The notes beneath the pieces are model-generated. The model was not told the origin of the DNA. It ran no database searches and was given only the letters and a program-made list of their open reading frames with translations. DNA of 64,000 nucleotides from Ovis canadensis (taxonomy: Eukaryota; Chordata; Mammalia; Artiodactyla; Bovidae). The stretch spans positions 39,095,001 through 39,159,000 of the forward strand of contig NC_091262.1 in the NCBI RefSeq assembly GCF_042477335.2, read 5' to 3'. How positions within the stretch are numbered: position 1 is the stretch's first letter; the number at the start of each line of letters is the position of its first letter. Positions 43,125 to 54,656 of the stretch are shown here, piece by piece. The translations under genes and the position numbers were made by a program.

Positions 43125-43530
43125 AAGTCCCCTACATATGAATTCCAAGTTTCAAACTTCCGAAGATGTGAACAATTGAATCTAGCAAGGAACCAGAACC
43201 CATGCCATCAACCTCAGGCATGAGTGGCATCTCAGCTTGTCCTCCATCTCCTATAGCTGATGACCCCTCAGCTCTACCGTCTCCCACCTCTTCTCCTTCC
43301 TCCAGTCAATAGCTCTTCTTGCCTGTTCACTCGATGCCAGCCCGGTGTGCCTGCTGTTGTACTGTACTAGTGTATTTCTCAAGGTACTGTACTGTAAGAT
43401 TAAAAATGTTTTATTTGTGTGTTTGTATTATTTGTGTGAAAAGTATTATAAATATAGCCGATTGTGTTAGTTGAGTACCTAGGATAACTTTGTTGGACTT
43501 AGGAACAAATTGGACTTACAGACATGCTCT
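43125..43530 (+). mobile_element. DNA transposon-like element, second copy
   Basis: Same family as 24524-24945, opposite orientation. It starts cagttaagtcccctacatatg and shares 'gatgccagccc', 'ggtactgtactg', 'agattaaaaatgtt' and 'ggacttaggaacaaattgg'. The right terminal repeat is decayed or missing. Confidence 0.65.
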
Positions 43531-44081
43531 AAGCTACCTCCTGAAAGACCTCTAGAGAGCAAGGAAAGAGAGAAGCCATCATATTAATTAAAAAGGCAGA
43601 AGTATTTCATCCACTAAGGTATACGCCTGAGATGAACCACTATGGAAAATCTAGCTAGAATAAATTTCATAAACTCTAATGATTTAAAAATAACAATACA
43701 ATAAATGAGGAAGATAGAAGAAAGTGTAAGTTCTAATGTCTAATTGTCTTCTGGGCTTTTCTTAAAAGAAAAGTCTCCAGTATATATGACAAAACATTAG
43801 CATTTGTTAATTCTGGGTGGCACATATGCGGATGTGTGTTATATTACCTTTTGCACTTTTCGGTATTAAAATTTTCAAGAGCAAAGTAAATACAAGGATG
43901 GCAATAGTACTTACTTCACTTCTTAAGACTGTTGCAAGGTTTCAGTGAGTATTTGTGAACGTTCTTTGCAAAATGAAAAGCTCTGGACAAACATTAGGTT
44001 TTATAGCTAATCTGCTCCGTTTGCTGTTGATTCTGTTAAATTCCATTTCAAAAGTCCACGTGATCTGATAGCTTCCGCCTT
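43531..44081. other. Intergenic sequence without recognised features
   Basis: AT-rich; no feature seen. Confidence 0.45.
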
Positions 44082-44161
44082 TGGGTGGTGTTGGCAGCGG
44101 TGGTGGTGGGCATAATGCAGGTAACAGAGATGGTGGTGATGGTGGTGGTGAGGGTGGTGAG
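44082..44161. repeat. (GGT)n-rich simple repeat
   Basis: Interrupted ggtggtgg blocks on the + strand, a G-rich strand with several GG pairs. Confidence 0.85.
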
Positions 44162-44297
44162 TGTAAGGAGTGAAGTCACACCTGTGATCCAGCTCTGTGA
44201 CGGTATGTGCTGCTACAGAATACACTTCTGGGCTGTGTCTTACTTCTAAAGAAACAGTGAACTCCACAGAGAATGGCATGAAGGTGTATCTCCCACT

Positions 44298-44523
44298 GGG
44301 CTTTCCAGGTGGCGCTTGTGGTAAAGAACCCGCCCGCCAATGCAGGAGATGCAAGAGACATGGATTGGATCCCTGGGTTGGGAAGATTCCCCTGGAGAAG
44401 GAAATGGTAACCTACTCCAGTAGTCTTGCCTGGAGAATTCCCATGGACAGAGGAGCTTGGTGGGCTACAGGCTATAGGGTTATAGAGTCGGACACAACTA
44501 AAGTGACTTAGCACACATGCACA
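44298..44523 (+). mobile_element. Bov-tA-type SINE
   Basis: Sense copy; target duplication tatctcccactg at 44286-44297 and 44524-44535. Confidence 0.93.
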
Positions 44524-44536
44524 TATCTCCCACTGT

Positions 44537-45035
44537 AGTGAAGTGAAGTGTTAGTTGCTCAGTCCTACCCGACTCTTGGCAATCCCATGGACTGCAGCCC
44601 ACCAGGTTCCGCTGTTTTTTTCCAGGCAAGAATAGTGGAGTCGGTTGCCATTTCCTTCTCCAGGGGATCTTCCCGACCCAGGGATCGAACCCGGGTCTCC
44701 TACACTGCAAACAGATTCTTTACCGACTGAGCTACATAGTTGCTGCTGCTGCTGCTAAGTCACTTCAGTCGTGTCCGACTCTGTGCGACCCCATAGACGG
44801 CAGCCCATCAGGCTCCACCGTCCCTGGGATTCTCCAGGCAAGAACACTGGAGTGGGTTGCCATTTCCTTCTCCAATGCATGAAAGTGAAAAGTGAAAGTG
44901 AAGTCGCTCAGTCGTGTCCGACTCTTAGCGACCCGATGGACTACAGCCCACCAGGCTCCTCTGCCCATGGGATTTTCCAGGCAAGAGTACTGGAGTGGGG
45001 TGCCATTGCCTTCTCCGAGCTACCTAGAAAACCCC
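44537..45035 (-). mobile_element. Bov-tA SINE containing a BOV-A2
   Basis: Antisense Bov-tA (44537-44739) whose last bases were duplicated by insertion of the BOV-A2 at 44740-45016; its end resumes at 45017-45035. Confidence 0.88.
44740..45016 (-). mobile_element. BOV-A2 SINE nested in Bov-tA
   Basis: Antisense dimer with a (TGC)n start. Target duplication gagctacatag (44729-44739) and gagctacctag (45017-45027). Confidence 0.92.
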
Positions 45036-45538
45036 ACTTAAAGTAATTAACACTTTTTTCCCTCTATAAATACCCAATGAATTCCTTCTTACAACTGCAG
45101 CAATATAAGGAATGACCACAAGAGGACAGTAGAGAAACATCAATAAAGCTTACTTTTTGCCTGGAGGGTTGGGCTAGTCATTGCCTGTGAGCAGAGAAAA
45201 TCGTCCTGCAGAGGATCTCAGACTGGGAATTAATTATTCAGGGCTATTGAACACACCACAGAATGTCATGGAATTTAAAAATTGTTGAGAACCACCTAGT
45301 TCAACATTCTCAGCTCAGCCAACATCTTGCCTACGACTTGATCAGACTCATCCAAGGAGATGAGGAGCTGTAGGCAGGTAGATAATGTTTTAAAAGGATT
45401 TTGCTTTAACGCTTTGCTGTGTTTGAGATGTAACCAGATGGAGAAATGGGGTGGATTGTTTTTAAAGAGGGTGGGTAGTGCAACACCATGGAAAAGCTCC
45501 AGTAGAGGGAGAAAAGGAGGAGATATTAAAGAGAGAGG
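45036..45538. other. Intergenic sequence without recognised features
   Basis: No family or exon recognised. Confidence 0.45.
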
Positions 45539-45719
45539 GGGACTTCCCTGGTGGTCCAGTGGCTGAGACTTTGGCTTTCAAGGCAGGGGATGTGGGTTCA
45601 ATGCAGGGGGTGTGGGTTCGATCCCTGGCCTTGCAGTTAAGATCCCACCTGCCTCTTGGCCAAAAAACCAAAACACAAAATAGAAGCAATATTGTAATAG
45701 TTTTAATTAAGACTTCAAA
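45539..45719 (+). mobile_element. CHR-type SINE with internal 20-bp duplication
   Basis: Sense SINE. aaggcaggggatgtgggttc (45580-45599) is followed by aatgcagggggtgtgggttc (45600-45619), an imperfect tandem copy that doubles the B-box region. Confidence 0.85.
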
Positions 45720-46722
45720 CTAGTCTACACCAAAAGAAGAAAAAGATAGAGCTACAAATCAAGAAGAAAACCACTACCAACTCCATAGGAAAAAACAGGT
45801 CAAGTGTCCAGAAAAAAATTTTAAATACTAGTGCTTCAAAATAGATTCCTTCTCCACTCTTTCTGAATAAAATACTTCATAAAATTAAATGGGGGAAATC
45901 AGGCTTTAAAAATCCTTTTTGACACACATTCATGTGACACAGACCTTTGGTTCCATTTCTGGACAATTAATAGACGTTCCCTTGACCCAGTCTCACCCCA
46001 CGGTCAGCTCTCCAGAAAGCACAGGTCAGCATTTCGATTAACTCTGGTGCCTGGTGAACATTCAAGCCGCTGTGCTAACCTGCCACAGACCAGGGTCATT
46101 TTTTGGAGACAAACTCTGCTCAGTCCCAGAATGTAAGGTATCCTGTGGTCAACCCCGAACAGGGCTGTTGATTTGATCTCATTTACAGCAAGACAGAGGA
46201 ATGCTTATGATGTTTATTTATGTGCCATGTTCCTTTGAGAACTGAGTTTTCTTTATGTGCTTAGGCCTTGAAAATATAATAAAAGTCATAATTTACAAAT
46301 AACCTTTAGTTGTAGCCAAGATGATTCTAGCTGTAGGAATCCCAAGGTAATTAACTAAAAATTTGTTAGGACTAACAAGGGTACAGTAAGAAGGCTGGTT
46401 AAAAATATATACAAAATCAATATTTTCTTGCAAACCAAGAGTTGGTTAGAAAATTTAATGGAAAAAAGATCCCATTTGCTGTAATAGCAAAATTATATAT
46501 ATTTTACTGCTAGCGGAAAGAGCTTTCTTAAATGTGCAGGAATTTTATTAAGAAAATAACTTCCTTGAGTTATAAAACATTATCTGTAGTATAGCCCCAG
46601 TGGGAGTTAAAATATGCAAACACACACACACAACACACACACACAGTTTTGCTTTGATTAAAACCCCAGAAAGAATATTGTCAAAATTTCACCATGTATT
46701 TTTTTCTTAATGGCACATCAAG
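45720..46722. other. Intergenic sequence with (CA)n
   Basis: AT-rich, no exon. Interrupted CA run at 46621-46645. Confidence 0.5.
46621..46645. repeat. (CA)n microsatellite, interrupted
   Basis: CA units broken by one missing base (cacaacac). Confidence 0.9.
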
Positions 46723-46740
46723 TGTGATATGTAGATTTTG

Positions 46741-47314
46741 GGTTTTTTTAATACTTAAATTTTACCAAAATGTAGTTGATTTACAATATTGTATTAGTTT
46801 TAGGTGTACAACAAAGTAATTCAGTTATATATATACATATATTCATGCTTTTTAAGATTCTTTTCTCATATAGTTTTTCACAGAATAGTGAGCAAAGTTC
46901 TCTGTGCTATTCAGTTGGTCCTTGTTGATTATCTGTCTTATATATAGTGGAGTATGTATGTTAATCAATCCCAAGTTCCTGATTTATCCCCCCCTCCATG
47001 TTTCTCCTTTGAAAACAATAAGTTTGTTTCTGACATTTATACATCTGCTTTTGTTTTGTAAATAAACTCATTTGTCCCTTTAGAAAAATAGATTCTATAT
47101 ATAAGTGATATGATATTTGTCTTTCTCTGACTTACTTCACTTAGTATGATAATCTCTAGTTGCATCCTTGTTACTGCAGATGGCATTATTCCATTCCTTT
47201 TTTTATAGCTGAGTAATATTCCATTGTATATATGGACCAAATCTTTATCCGTTCATCTGTCAGTGGATGTTTGGAATTGCTTCCTTACCTTGGCTGTTGT
47301 AAATAGTGCTGCAA
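46741..47314 (-). mobile_element. L1 3' end with 18-bp target duplication
   Basis: Antisense L1 3' UTR and ORF2 end; target duplication tgtgatatgtagattttg at 46723-46740 and 47315-47332, perfect. Confidence 0.94.
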
Positions 47315-47332
47315 TGTGATATGTAGATTTTG

Positions 47333-48344
47333 TTTTGGTTTTTGCTTATCCCTGTTTTCTACTTTTAAAAAATATATATATATAATATTCTATAATAAGA
47401 CATCTAAAAATGAAAGAAATAAGCTACACTACCTTCAGCAAAATGGTGCTATTCTTTCATTTTTACCTGTCCTCAAATACACACGTTGATCCTTCCCACT
47501 GCTGACCTCTTGTTGGGGAATGAGTGACCCCAGCTTTCCCATCAAGAGAGTCCTGGAAGTGGCTGGAGTTTCAAGCCAGACCTCCAGCATAGCCAGTTAT
47601 CTGACATGGCTGGACCACTCTCAGCATCCTTGCCTGGCTGGGGGCACACACTGTGCCTCTCCCCAAAGGGACAGCAGCAGATCAGACAGTGGAGGAGAAC
47701 AGGCTTCAGTCTTGGCCCCTCGGTTCAGGCCTGGCTCAGTGTCTGGGGGACATGCTGGGAGATGTGAACCTCCAAGAAATCCAGCTTCAAGAAGTCAGCC
47801 TTGACCTTCCCTTGCCTGGCTGGTCCTCCTTCTCTGAGCCCAACCTCTTCCTTTTCCAGCTGTGATTTTCTGGGCATCATTGGCTGTCCACTTTCATAGC
47901 TTTTTTTTTTTTTTTAATGGATTAACTGATGAAATGTTCAAGAAAATGCAGTTTACTTCTAAATTTTTAAGTGAGAGTATTTCATTTGAAATGTTTTGGC
48001 CCAAGCGAACATCCTTGTTTGAAATTAAATGTCAGAGACATCAGTAAAAGAACAGTCTTCTCATCCAGTGTTTTGTCATTATTGGGTAATCCAGCCCTAT
48101 TGGAACACTCTGCTGATCAGTGTGCTAACCCGCCAGCATGTGTCTGGTAGGCAAGTACACGGGAAGAGACCACCTCTGGACCCAGAGTCAATGTGGGTCT
48201 GTGTCATGCTTTCCTGCAGGGATGCAGCAATTCAACCGAGGAGAGGAAAAACAGTTTCCTTCAAAGACTTCACAGTGTTCTCCAGCTCCACAAACTCCCC
48301 AGCTGAAACAAGACCTGCATTTGTTGAATATAGGGTGGGATTTT
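47333..48344. other. Intergenic sequence without recognised features
   Basis: Frames of 94 and 70 codons around 47520-47865 overlap and show no domain; T13 run near 47903. Confidence 0.45.
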
Positions 48345-48355
48345 TGTCCACTTTC

Positions 48356-48736
48356 TGTTTTTAAATTTAATTAACTTATTTAAAGTTATTTATTTATCTT
48401 GGTTGCACCGGGTCTTTGTTCCTTTTCGCGGGCTTTCTCTAGTTGCAGCGAGTGGGGGCTACTCTCTGGCTGTGATGCTCAGGCGTCTCATTGCCGTGGC
48501 GTCCCATGCTGTGGAGCACAGGCTCTAGGACGCAAAGACTTCAGTAGCTGGGGCACATGGGCTTTATAGTTGTGCTTCCCAGGCTCTAGGGAGCGGGTTC
48601 AGTAGTTGTGCTACATGGGCTTAGTTGCCCCATGGCATGTGGCATCTTCCCAGACCAGGGAAGGCACAGGGACTGAGTCTGTGTCCCCTGCATTGACAGG
48701 CAGATTCTTAACCACTAGGCCACCAGGGAAGTCCGT
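48356..48736 (-). mobile_element. Long CHR-type SINE
   Basis: Antisense copy; target duplication tgtccactttc at 48345-48355 and 48737-48747. Confidence 0.9.
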
Positions 48737-48747
48737 GTCCACTTTCA

Positions 48748-48840
48748 TTAGTGATGTATTCCCAGTGCTTAGAATAGTGTTGGCATGTAATAGGTGCTCA
48801 ATATACATTTATGAAGGAATGAAGGGACAAATGAATAAAA
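48748..48840 (+). repeat. L2 3' end fragment
   Basis: 'cccagtgcttagaatagtg' and 'taggtgctcaatatacattt' match the L2 terminus, ending in GAATGAA-like repeats. Confidence 0.7.
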
Positions 48841-49975
48841 GATTATCTAACACCTATTATGTGCTAGACACTCTCTAGGATCTGAGAGTACCACTGAACA
48901 GCTGCAGCTGTGGACAGAAAGGCAAAGCCCCTCTGGTCATGAGTTTCCAAAAGGGAAGATGAAAGATAAGCAAATATACACCATCTCAGACAGTGACGAG
49001 TGCTGTGGAGGACAAAAAAGCAAAGTGAAGGTGTTCTAGCCAAACGCTCTGGGAAACAAACTCATTCAGAAGGACAGCGCGGATAGTGGAGTGCAGTTCA
49101 TTACACCGGTGTGTCCGAAGCAGAGTATCCTCTTTAGCCTGGAACCCCGACTGACTTTTGTGAAAGCCTTATAAGCCTTAACTGTACATGCTCAAGCCCA
49201 CACCCCCAAATTCCTTAAACCTAGCCTGGAAAATGTTAAAGGGAGATACAATCAGGTTACAGCCATGATTCATAATCAGAAGGGTCAGCTGGCTATGCAC
49301 TGTAACCTATACCAATGAGCGCCATAAAGATTACAAAGGTGATTGACTACATAGAGGATTATTACATTCTTTCTGGTGAAGGGAAATCTTGGTATGGAAT
49401 CTGGTGTGATCAGTCGGGGAGGCCTGTTTGGCGCTAGGTATGTGATCTCCTTGGCGACCAGGCACATCGTTCAAAATTCACTGGGAATGTAACATGGAGT
49501 TTCCTTCTTTTTCGAGATGGAGTCAGCTCGGCCTGGCCCTTTCCTCCTTCAAAGGGATGGAGAAGGCCAACAGATGGTGACAGGGTGGAAAGGAAATCAG
49601 GAGAGGCTACTCTAAAAAACACAGCCTACGTGCTCATCCCCCATCTCCTGCACTTCTGCTTTTAGGAATTTATCTCACAGCTTCTCAGCGGTGCACAAAG
49701 ATCTGTAAGGAGATTCTGACTGCAGCAATTATTTATAACATCCTTAAACTAGGAACAATGCGAAAATCCATCAGTAAGTTATATAAGTTACAATATAGCC
49801 ACACTATGAGTTACTACTAGGCAAACATTCAAAAAGAGGGGCATTTGTATGTCTTGACATAGACAAAATGTACTGAATATATTATGTGAAATGGAACCGA
49901 AAATCTTAGAACAGAATGCATAATATGAGCTTTCTTTTATGAAAAAAAATATGTATTGTTGACTTAAAAGTAAAA
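48841..49975. other. Intergenic sequence without recognised features
   Basis: No exon, RNA or clear repeat family recognised. Confidence 0.45.
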
Positions 49976-50517
49976 CATAACAGTTGCGAGTTAAGTTTTA
50001 TTTGGGGAAAAATGAGGACTATCGCCCAGGAGACAGCACCTTAGAGAGATTTGAGAAACTGCTTCAAAGAGATGTGGGGAGGGGGAAGGTCAGTTTAGAT
50101 GTGATTTTGGTGAAGGGGGAATACATGCTCAGTTCAGTTCAGTTCAGTTCAGTCGCTCAGTCGTGTCTGACTCTTTGCAACCCCATGAAGTGCAGCACGC
50201 CAGGCCTCCCCGTCCACCACCAACTCCCGGAGTTCACTCAGACTCACGTCCATCGAGTCCGTGATGCCATCCAGCCATCTCATCCTCGGTCATCCCCTTC
50301 TCCTCCTGCCACCAATCCCTCCCAGCATCACAGTCTTTTCCAATGAGTCAACTCTTCACATAAGGTGGCCAAAGTACTGGAGTTTCAGCTTTAGCATCAT
50401 TCCTTCCAAAGAAATCCCAGGGCTGATCTCCTTCAGAATGGACTGGTTGGATCTCCTTGCAGTCCAAGGGATTCTCAAGAGTCTTCTCCAACACCACAGT
50501 TCAAAAGCATCAATTCT

Positions 50518-51867
50518 TCAGCACTCAGCCTTCTTCACAGTCCAACTCTCACATCCATACATGACCACAGGAAAAACCATAGCCTTGACTAGATGGACCT
50601 TAGTCGGCAAAGTAATGTCTCTGCTTTTGAATATGCTATCTAGGTTGCTCATAACTTTTCTTCCAAGGAGTAAGCGTCTTTTAATTTCATGTCTGCAATC
50701 ACCATCTGCAGTGATTTTGGAGCCCCCCAAAATAAAGTCTGACACTGTTTCCACTGTTTCCCCATCTATTTCCCATGAAGTGATGGGACCAGATGCCATG
50801 ATCTTCGTTTTCTGAATGTTGAGCTTTAAGCCAACCTTTTCACTCTCCTCTTTCACTTTCATCAAGAAGCTTTTTAGCTCCTCTCCACTTTCTGCCATAA
50901 GGGTGGTGTCATCTGCATATCTGAGGTTATTGATATTTCTCCCAGCAATCTTGATTCCAGCTTGTGTTTCTTCCAGCCCAGCGTTTCTCATGATGTACTC
51001 TGCATAGAAGTTAAATAAGCAGGGTGACAATATACAGCCCTGATGCACTGCTTTTCCTATTTGGAACCAGTCTGTGGTTCCATGTCCAGTTCTAAGTGTT
51101 GCTTCCTGACCTGCATACAGATTTCTCAAGAGGCAGGTCAGGTGGTCTGGTATTCCCATCTCTTTCAGAATTTTCCACAGTTTCTTGTGATCCACACAGT
51201 CAAAGGCTTTGGCATAGTCAATAAAGCAGAAATAGATGTTTTGCTGGAACTCTCTTGCTTTTTCCATGATCCAGTGGATGTTGGCAATTTGATCTCTGGT
51301 TCCTCTGCCTTTTCTAAAACCAGCTTGAACGTCAGGAAGTTCACAGTTCACGTATTGCTGAAGCCTGGCTTGGAGAATTTTGAGCATTACTTTACTAGCA
51401 TGTGAGATGAGTGCAATTGTGTGGTAGTTTGAGCATTCTTTGGCATTGCCTTTCTTTGGGATTGGAATGAAAACTGACCTTTTCCAGTCCTGTGGCCACT
51501 GCTGAGTTTTCCAAATGTGCTGGCATATTGAGTGCAGCACTTTCACAGCATCATCTTTCAGGATTTGAAATAGCTCAACTGGAATTCCATCACCTCCACT
51601 AGCTTTGTTTGTAGTGATGCTTTCTAAGGCCCACTTGACTTCACTTTCCAAGATGTCTGGCTCTAGATTAGTGATCACATCATCATGATTATCTGGGTCC
51701 TGAAGATCTTTTTTGTACAGTTCTTCTGTGTATTCTTGCCACCTCTTCTTAATATCTTCTGCTTCTGTTAGGTCCAGACCATTTCTGTCCTTTATCGAGC
51801 CCATCTTTGCATGAAATGTTCCCTTGGTATCTCTAATTTTCTTGAAGAGATCTCTAGTCTTTCCCAT
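50518..51867 (-). pseudogene. BovB reverse transcriptase fragment, 449 codons
   Basis: Antisense open frame from RT fingers to after the palm: DLFKKIRDTKGTFH, PIPKKGNAKECSNYHT, FIDYAKAFD, HQGCILSPC (His where other copies have Cys), [15 protein letters not shown]. It ends at TGC TGA at the recurrent nonsense codon. Intact catalytic residues but no endonuclease on this strand; relic. Confidence 0.9.
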
Positions 51868-51995
51868 TCTGTTGTTTTAACCCAAGTAAGATTGTAGGTG
51901 TTGCAAGAGGGCATCAGAGGGCAGACACACTGAGACCATACTCACAGAAAACTAGTCAATCTAATCACACTAGGACCACAGCCTTTTCTAACTCA

Positions 51996-53410
51996 ATGAA
52001 ACTAAGCCATGCCTGCGGGGCAACCCAAGACGGGCGGGTCATGGTGGAGAGGTCTGACAGAGCGTGGTCCACTGGAGAAGGGAATGGCAAGCCACTTCAG
52101 TGTTCTTGCCTTGAGAACCCCATGAACAGTATGAAAAGGCAAAATGATAGGATACCAAAAGAGGAACTCCTCAGGTCGGTAGGTGCCCAATATGCTACTG
52201 GAGATCAGTGGAGAAATAACTCCAGAAAGAATGAAGGGATGGAGCCAAAGCAAAAACAATACCCAGCTGTGGATGTGACTGGTGATAGAAGCAAGATCTG
52301 ATGCTGTAAAGAGCAACATTGCATAGGAACCTGGAATGTCAGGTCCATGAATCAAGGCAAATTGGAAGTGGTCAAACAAGAGATAGCAAGAGTGAACGTC
52401 GACATTCTAGGAATCAGCGAACTAAATGGACTGGAATGGGTGAATTTAACTCAGATGACTATTATATCTACTACTGTGGGCAGGAATCCCTCAGAAGAAA
52501 TGGAGTAGCCATCATGGTCAACAAAGAGTCCGAAATGCAGTACTTGGATGAAATCTCAAAAATGACCGAATGATCTCTGTTCGTCTCCAAGGCAAACCAT
52601 TCAATATCATGGTAATCCAAGTCTATGCCCCAACCAGTAACACTGAAGAAGCTGAAGTTGAACAGTTCTCTGAAGACTTACAAGACCTTTTAGAACTAAC
52701 AACCAAAAAAAATATCGTTTTCATTATAGGGGACTGGAATGCAAAAGTGGGAAGTCAAGAAACACCTGGAGTAACAGGCAAATTTGGCCTTGGAATGCAG
52801 AATGAAGCAGGGCAAAGACTAATAGAGTTTTGCCAAGAAAATGCACTGGTCATAGCAAACACCCTCTTCCAACAACACAAGAGAAGACTGTACACATGGA
52901 CATCACCAGATGGTCAACACCGAAATCAGACTGATTATATTCTATGCAGCCAAAGATGGAGAAGCTCTATACAGTCAACAAAAACAAGATCAAGAGCTGA
53001 CTGTGGCTCAGATCATGAACTCCTTATTGCCAAATTCAGACTCAAATTGAAGAAAGTAGGGAAAACCGCTAGACCGTTCAGGTATGACCTAAATCAAATC
53101 CCTTATGACTACACAGTGGAAGTGAGAAATAGATTTAAGGGCCTAGATCTGATAGATAGAGTGCCTGATAAACTGTGGAATGAGGTTCATGACGTTGTAC
53201 AGGAGACAGGGATCAAGACCATCCCCATGGCAAAGAAATGCAAAAAGGCAAAATGGCTGTCTGGGGAGGCCTTACAAATAGCTGTGAAAAGAAGAGAGGC
53301 GAAAAGCAAAGGAGAAGAGGAAAGATATAAGCATCTGAATGCAGAGTTCCAAAGAATAGCAAGAAGAGATAAGAAAGCCTTCTTCAGCGATCAATGCAAA
53401 GAAATAGAGG
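51996..53410 (+). pseudogene. BovB ORF2 N-terminal endonuclease part, broken
   Basis: The sense frame starts near 51996, reaches a TGA at about 52299 (a CGA codon in the full copy), and then has single-base losses near 52423 ('aactaaatgg') and near 52525 ('caacaaagag'). It is open again from 52570, with GDWNAKVG and SDHELL. The frame running to 53487 beyond the element edge is chance. Confidence 0.87.
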
Positions 53411-53560
53411 AATACATGCTATCAAGCGCATATTCTTCCAGAGGGTTTCTGCTAGTCGCAAGAAACAGTCGTCATGAAGGGTTTTAGTGCTTTTCTAGAT
53501 ATGAGGAGATACAAGAAGTGGGCTCAAAAAATCAGCTCCTGAAAATATCCAAAAAAAAAA

Positions 53561-54019
53561 GCATTCATTAATTTTAGAATTTAAAATTTTTTTTAAAAAA
53601 ACAAACCAAAAAAAAAATCTTCTTGAACTGATGTTTTACCTACTTCTGCTTAGGCTCTGGCTGTCTGTGGGTGTATTTTCAGTTCTCATCCCCCAGCTCC
53701 GGGGCATTCAGAACCCCCTCTGATTTCAGTTGATGTCTGAGGCAGGAAGGGGAGACCAGGTAGATGAGGAGGCTTATGCAGCCAGAAGGGGAAGAAAAAG
53801 CAATTGAAAACAAAGGTAGACTCTATTTGCATCTGCGTTCTTAGAAGTGGCATAATTTATGTAAAGGAGATGGATCCTTCCCCAGAAAAATCACCTAATG
53901 GACCTCTGAGTTGAAAGAGGAGGTTTCCCCCTGGGCGCAAGGGCATAAAAAGGAATAAACAGCTCCCCTAACAAACGATACAGAGTTTGGAGATGTTTCC
54001 TGGCAGCTGGAGAGATTGA
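53561..54019. other. Intergenic sequence without recognised features
   Basis: A-rich start (53550-53625), then unrecognised sequence. Confidence 0.45.
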
Positions 54020-54168
54020 CAGACTTCCCTGGAGGAGGGAATGGGAACCCGCTCCAGTATGCTTGCCTGGGAAATCCTATGGACCTGTCCATAGGACAAA
54101 GGAGCCTAGTGGGCTACAGTCCATGGGGTTGCAAATAGTTGGACATCACTGAGCAACTAAACAGCAAC
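54020..54168 (+). mobile_element. Bov-tA SINE, internally deleted
   Basis: Sense copy lacking most of the tRNA-like head. An extra inverted word (cctatggacctgtccatagg) sits at about 54076-54095, where the consensus has a single 'cccatggacag'. Confidence 0.8.
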
Positions 54169-54656
54169 AATAAAGCTCACAAAAGGGAGAGGATGGGAGA
54201 GGAGAGGAGATGTGTATCAAAAAGGTGACAATCAGATGATCATACCCAGCAAGAGAAATACCTGAGTACATATGTGTAAAAACCTTATTATAATACACAG
54301 ATTGCCAGGATCCCTCAGGAGTGGCTGTTACACCCTTTAGGTCCACAAAGAGCAGGTCTCTTCCTTATGATTCAGGCACGACCATCAGAGGAATATTTCA
54401 TACATTTTTAGGACGTTAAAGTCTAGCATTAAATTTAATCTGATGTCTGAACTTTACCGTGCTGTAATCTCCTTCCACTACTCCAAATCTTTAGCAAAAT
54501 CTGGTCAAGGCAACCAGTGATGGTTGGTGAGAATGGAGTTACGAGCCAGGATCAATGTAGGGGGCAGCAATGGAGGAGAGAGGAAGGCAGACCCTAAGAA
54601 CAACTGGAACATTGCAAATGTGTGGAACTGTTGGGGTTTAAATGCATGGACGTTAG
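54169..54656. other. Intergenic sequence without recognised features
   Basis: No exon or family recognised. Confidence 0.45.

Larger units (their letters stand above)
50130..53410 (-). mobile_element. BovB LINE with 5' inversion and perfect target duplication
   Basis: Part A (50130 to about 51878) is the antisense 3' half with TTCAGTTCAG tail units. Part B (about 51879-53410) is the sense 5' half. Part B ends at '…gaaatagagg' and part A begins at the very next consensus bases, so nearly the whole element is present, folded head to head. The flanking aatacatgct is identical at 50120-50129 and 53411-53420, showing one insertion event. Confidence 0.93.
49976..53560 (+). repeat. Unnamed LTR-like repeat serving as BovB target
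   Basis: The left part (49976-50129, 'gttgcgagttaagttttatt', 'cgcccaggagacagcacc') and the right part (53421-53560, 'gttttagtgcttttctagat') read as one dispersed repeat that I half recognise as an artiodactyl LTR. The BovB sits inside it. Family uncertain. Confidence 0.4.
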
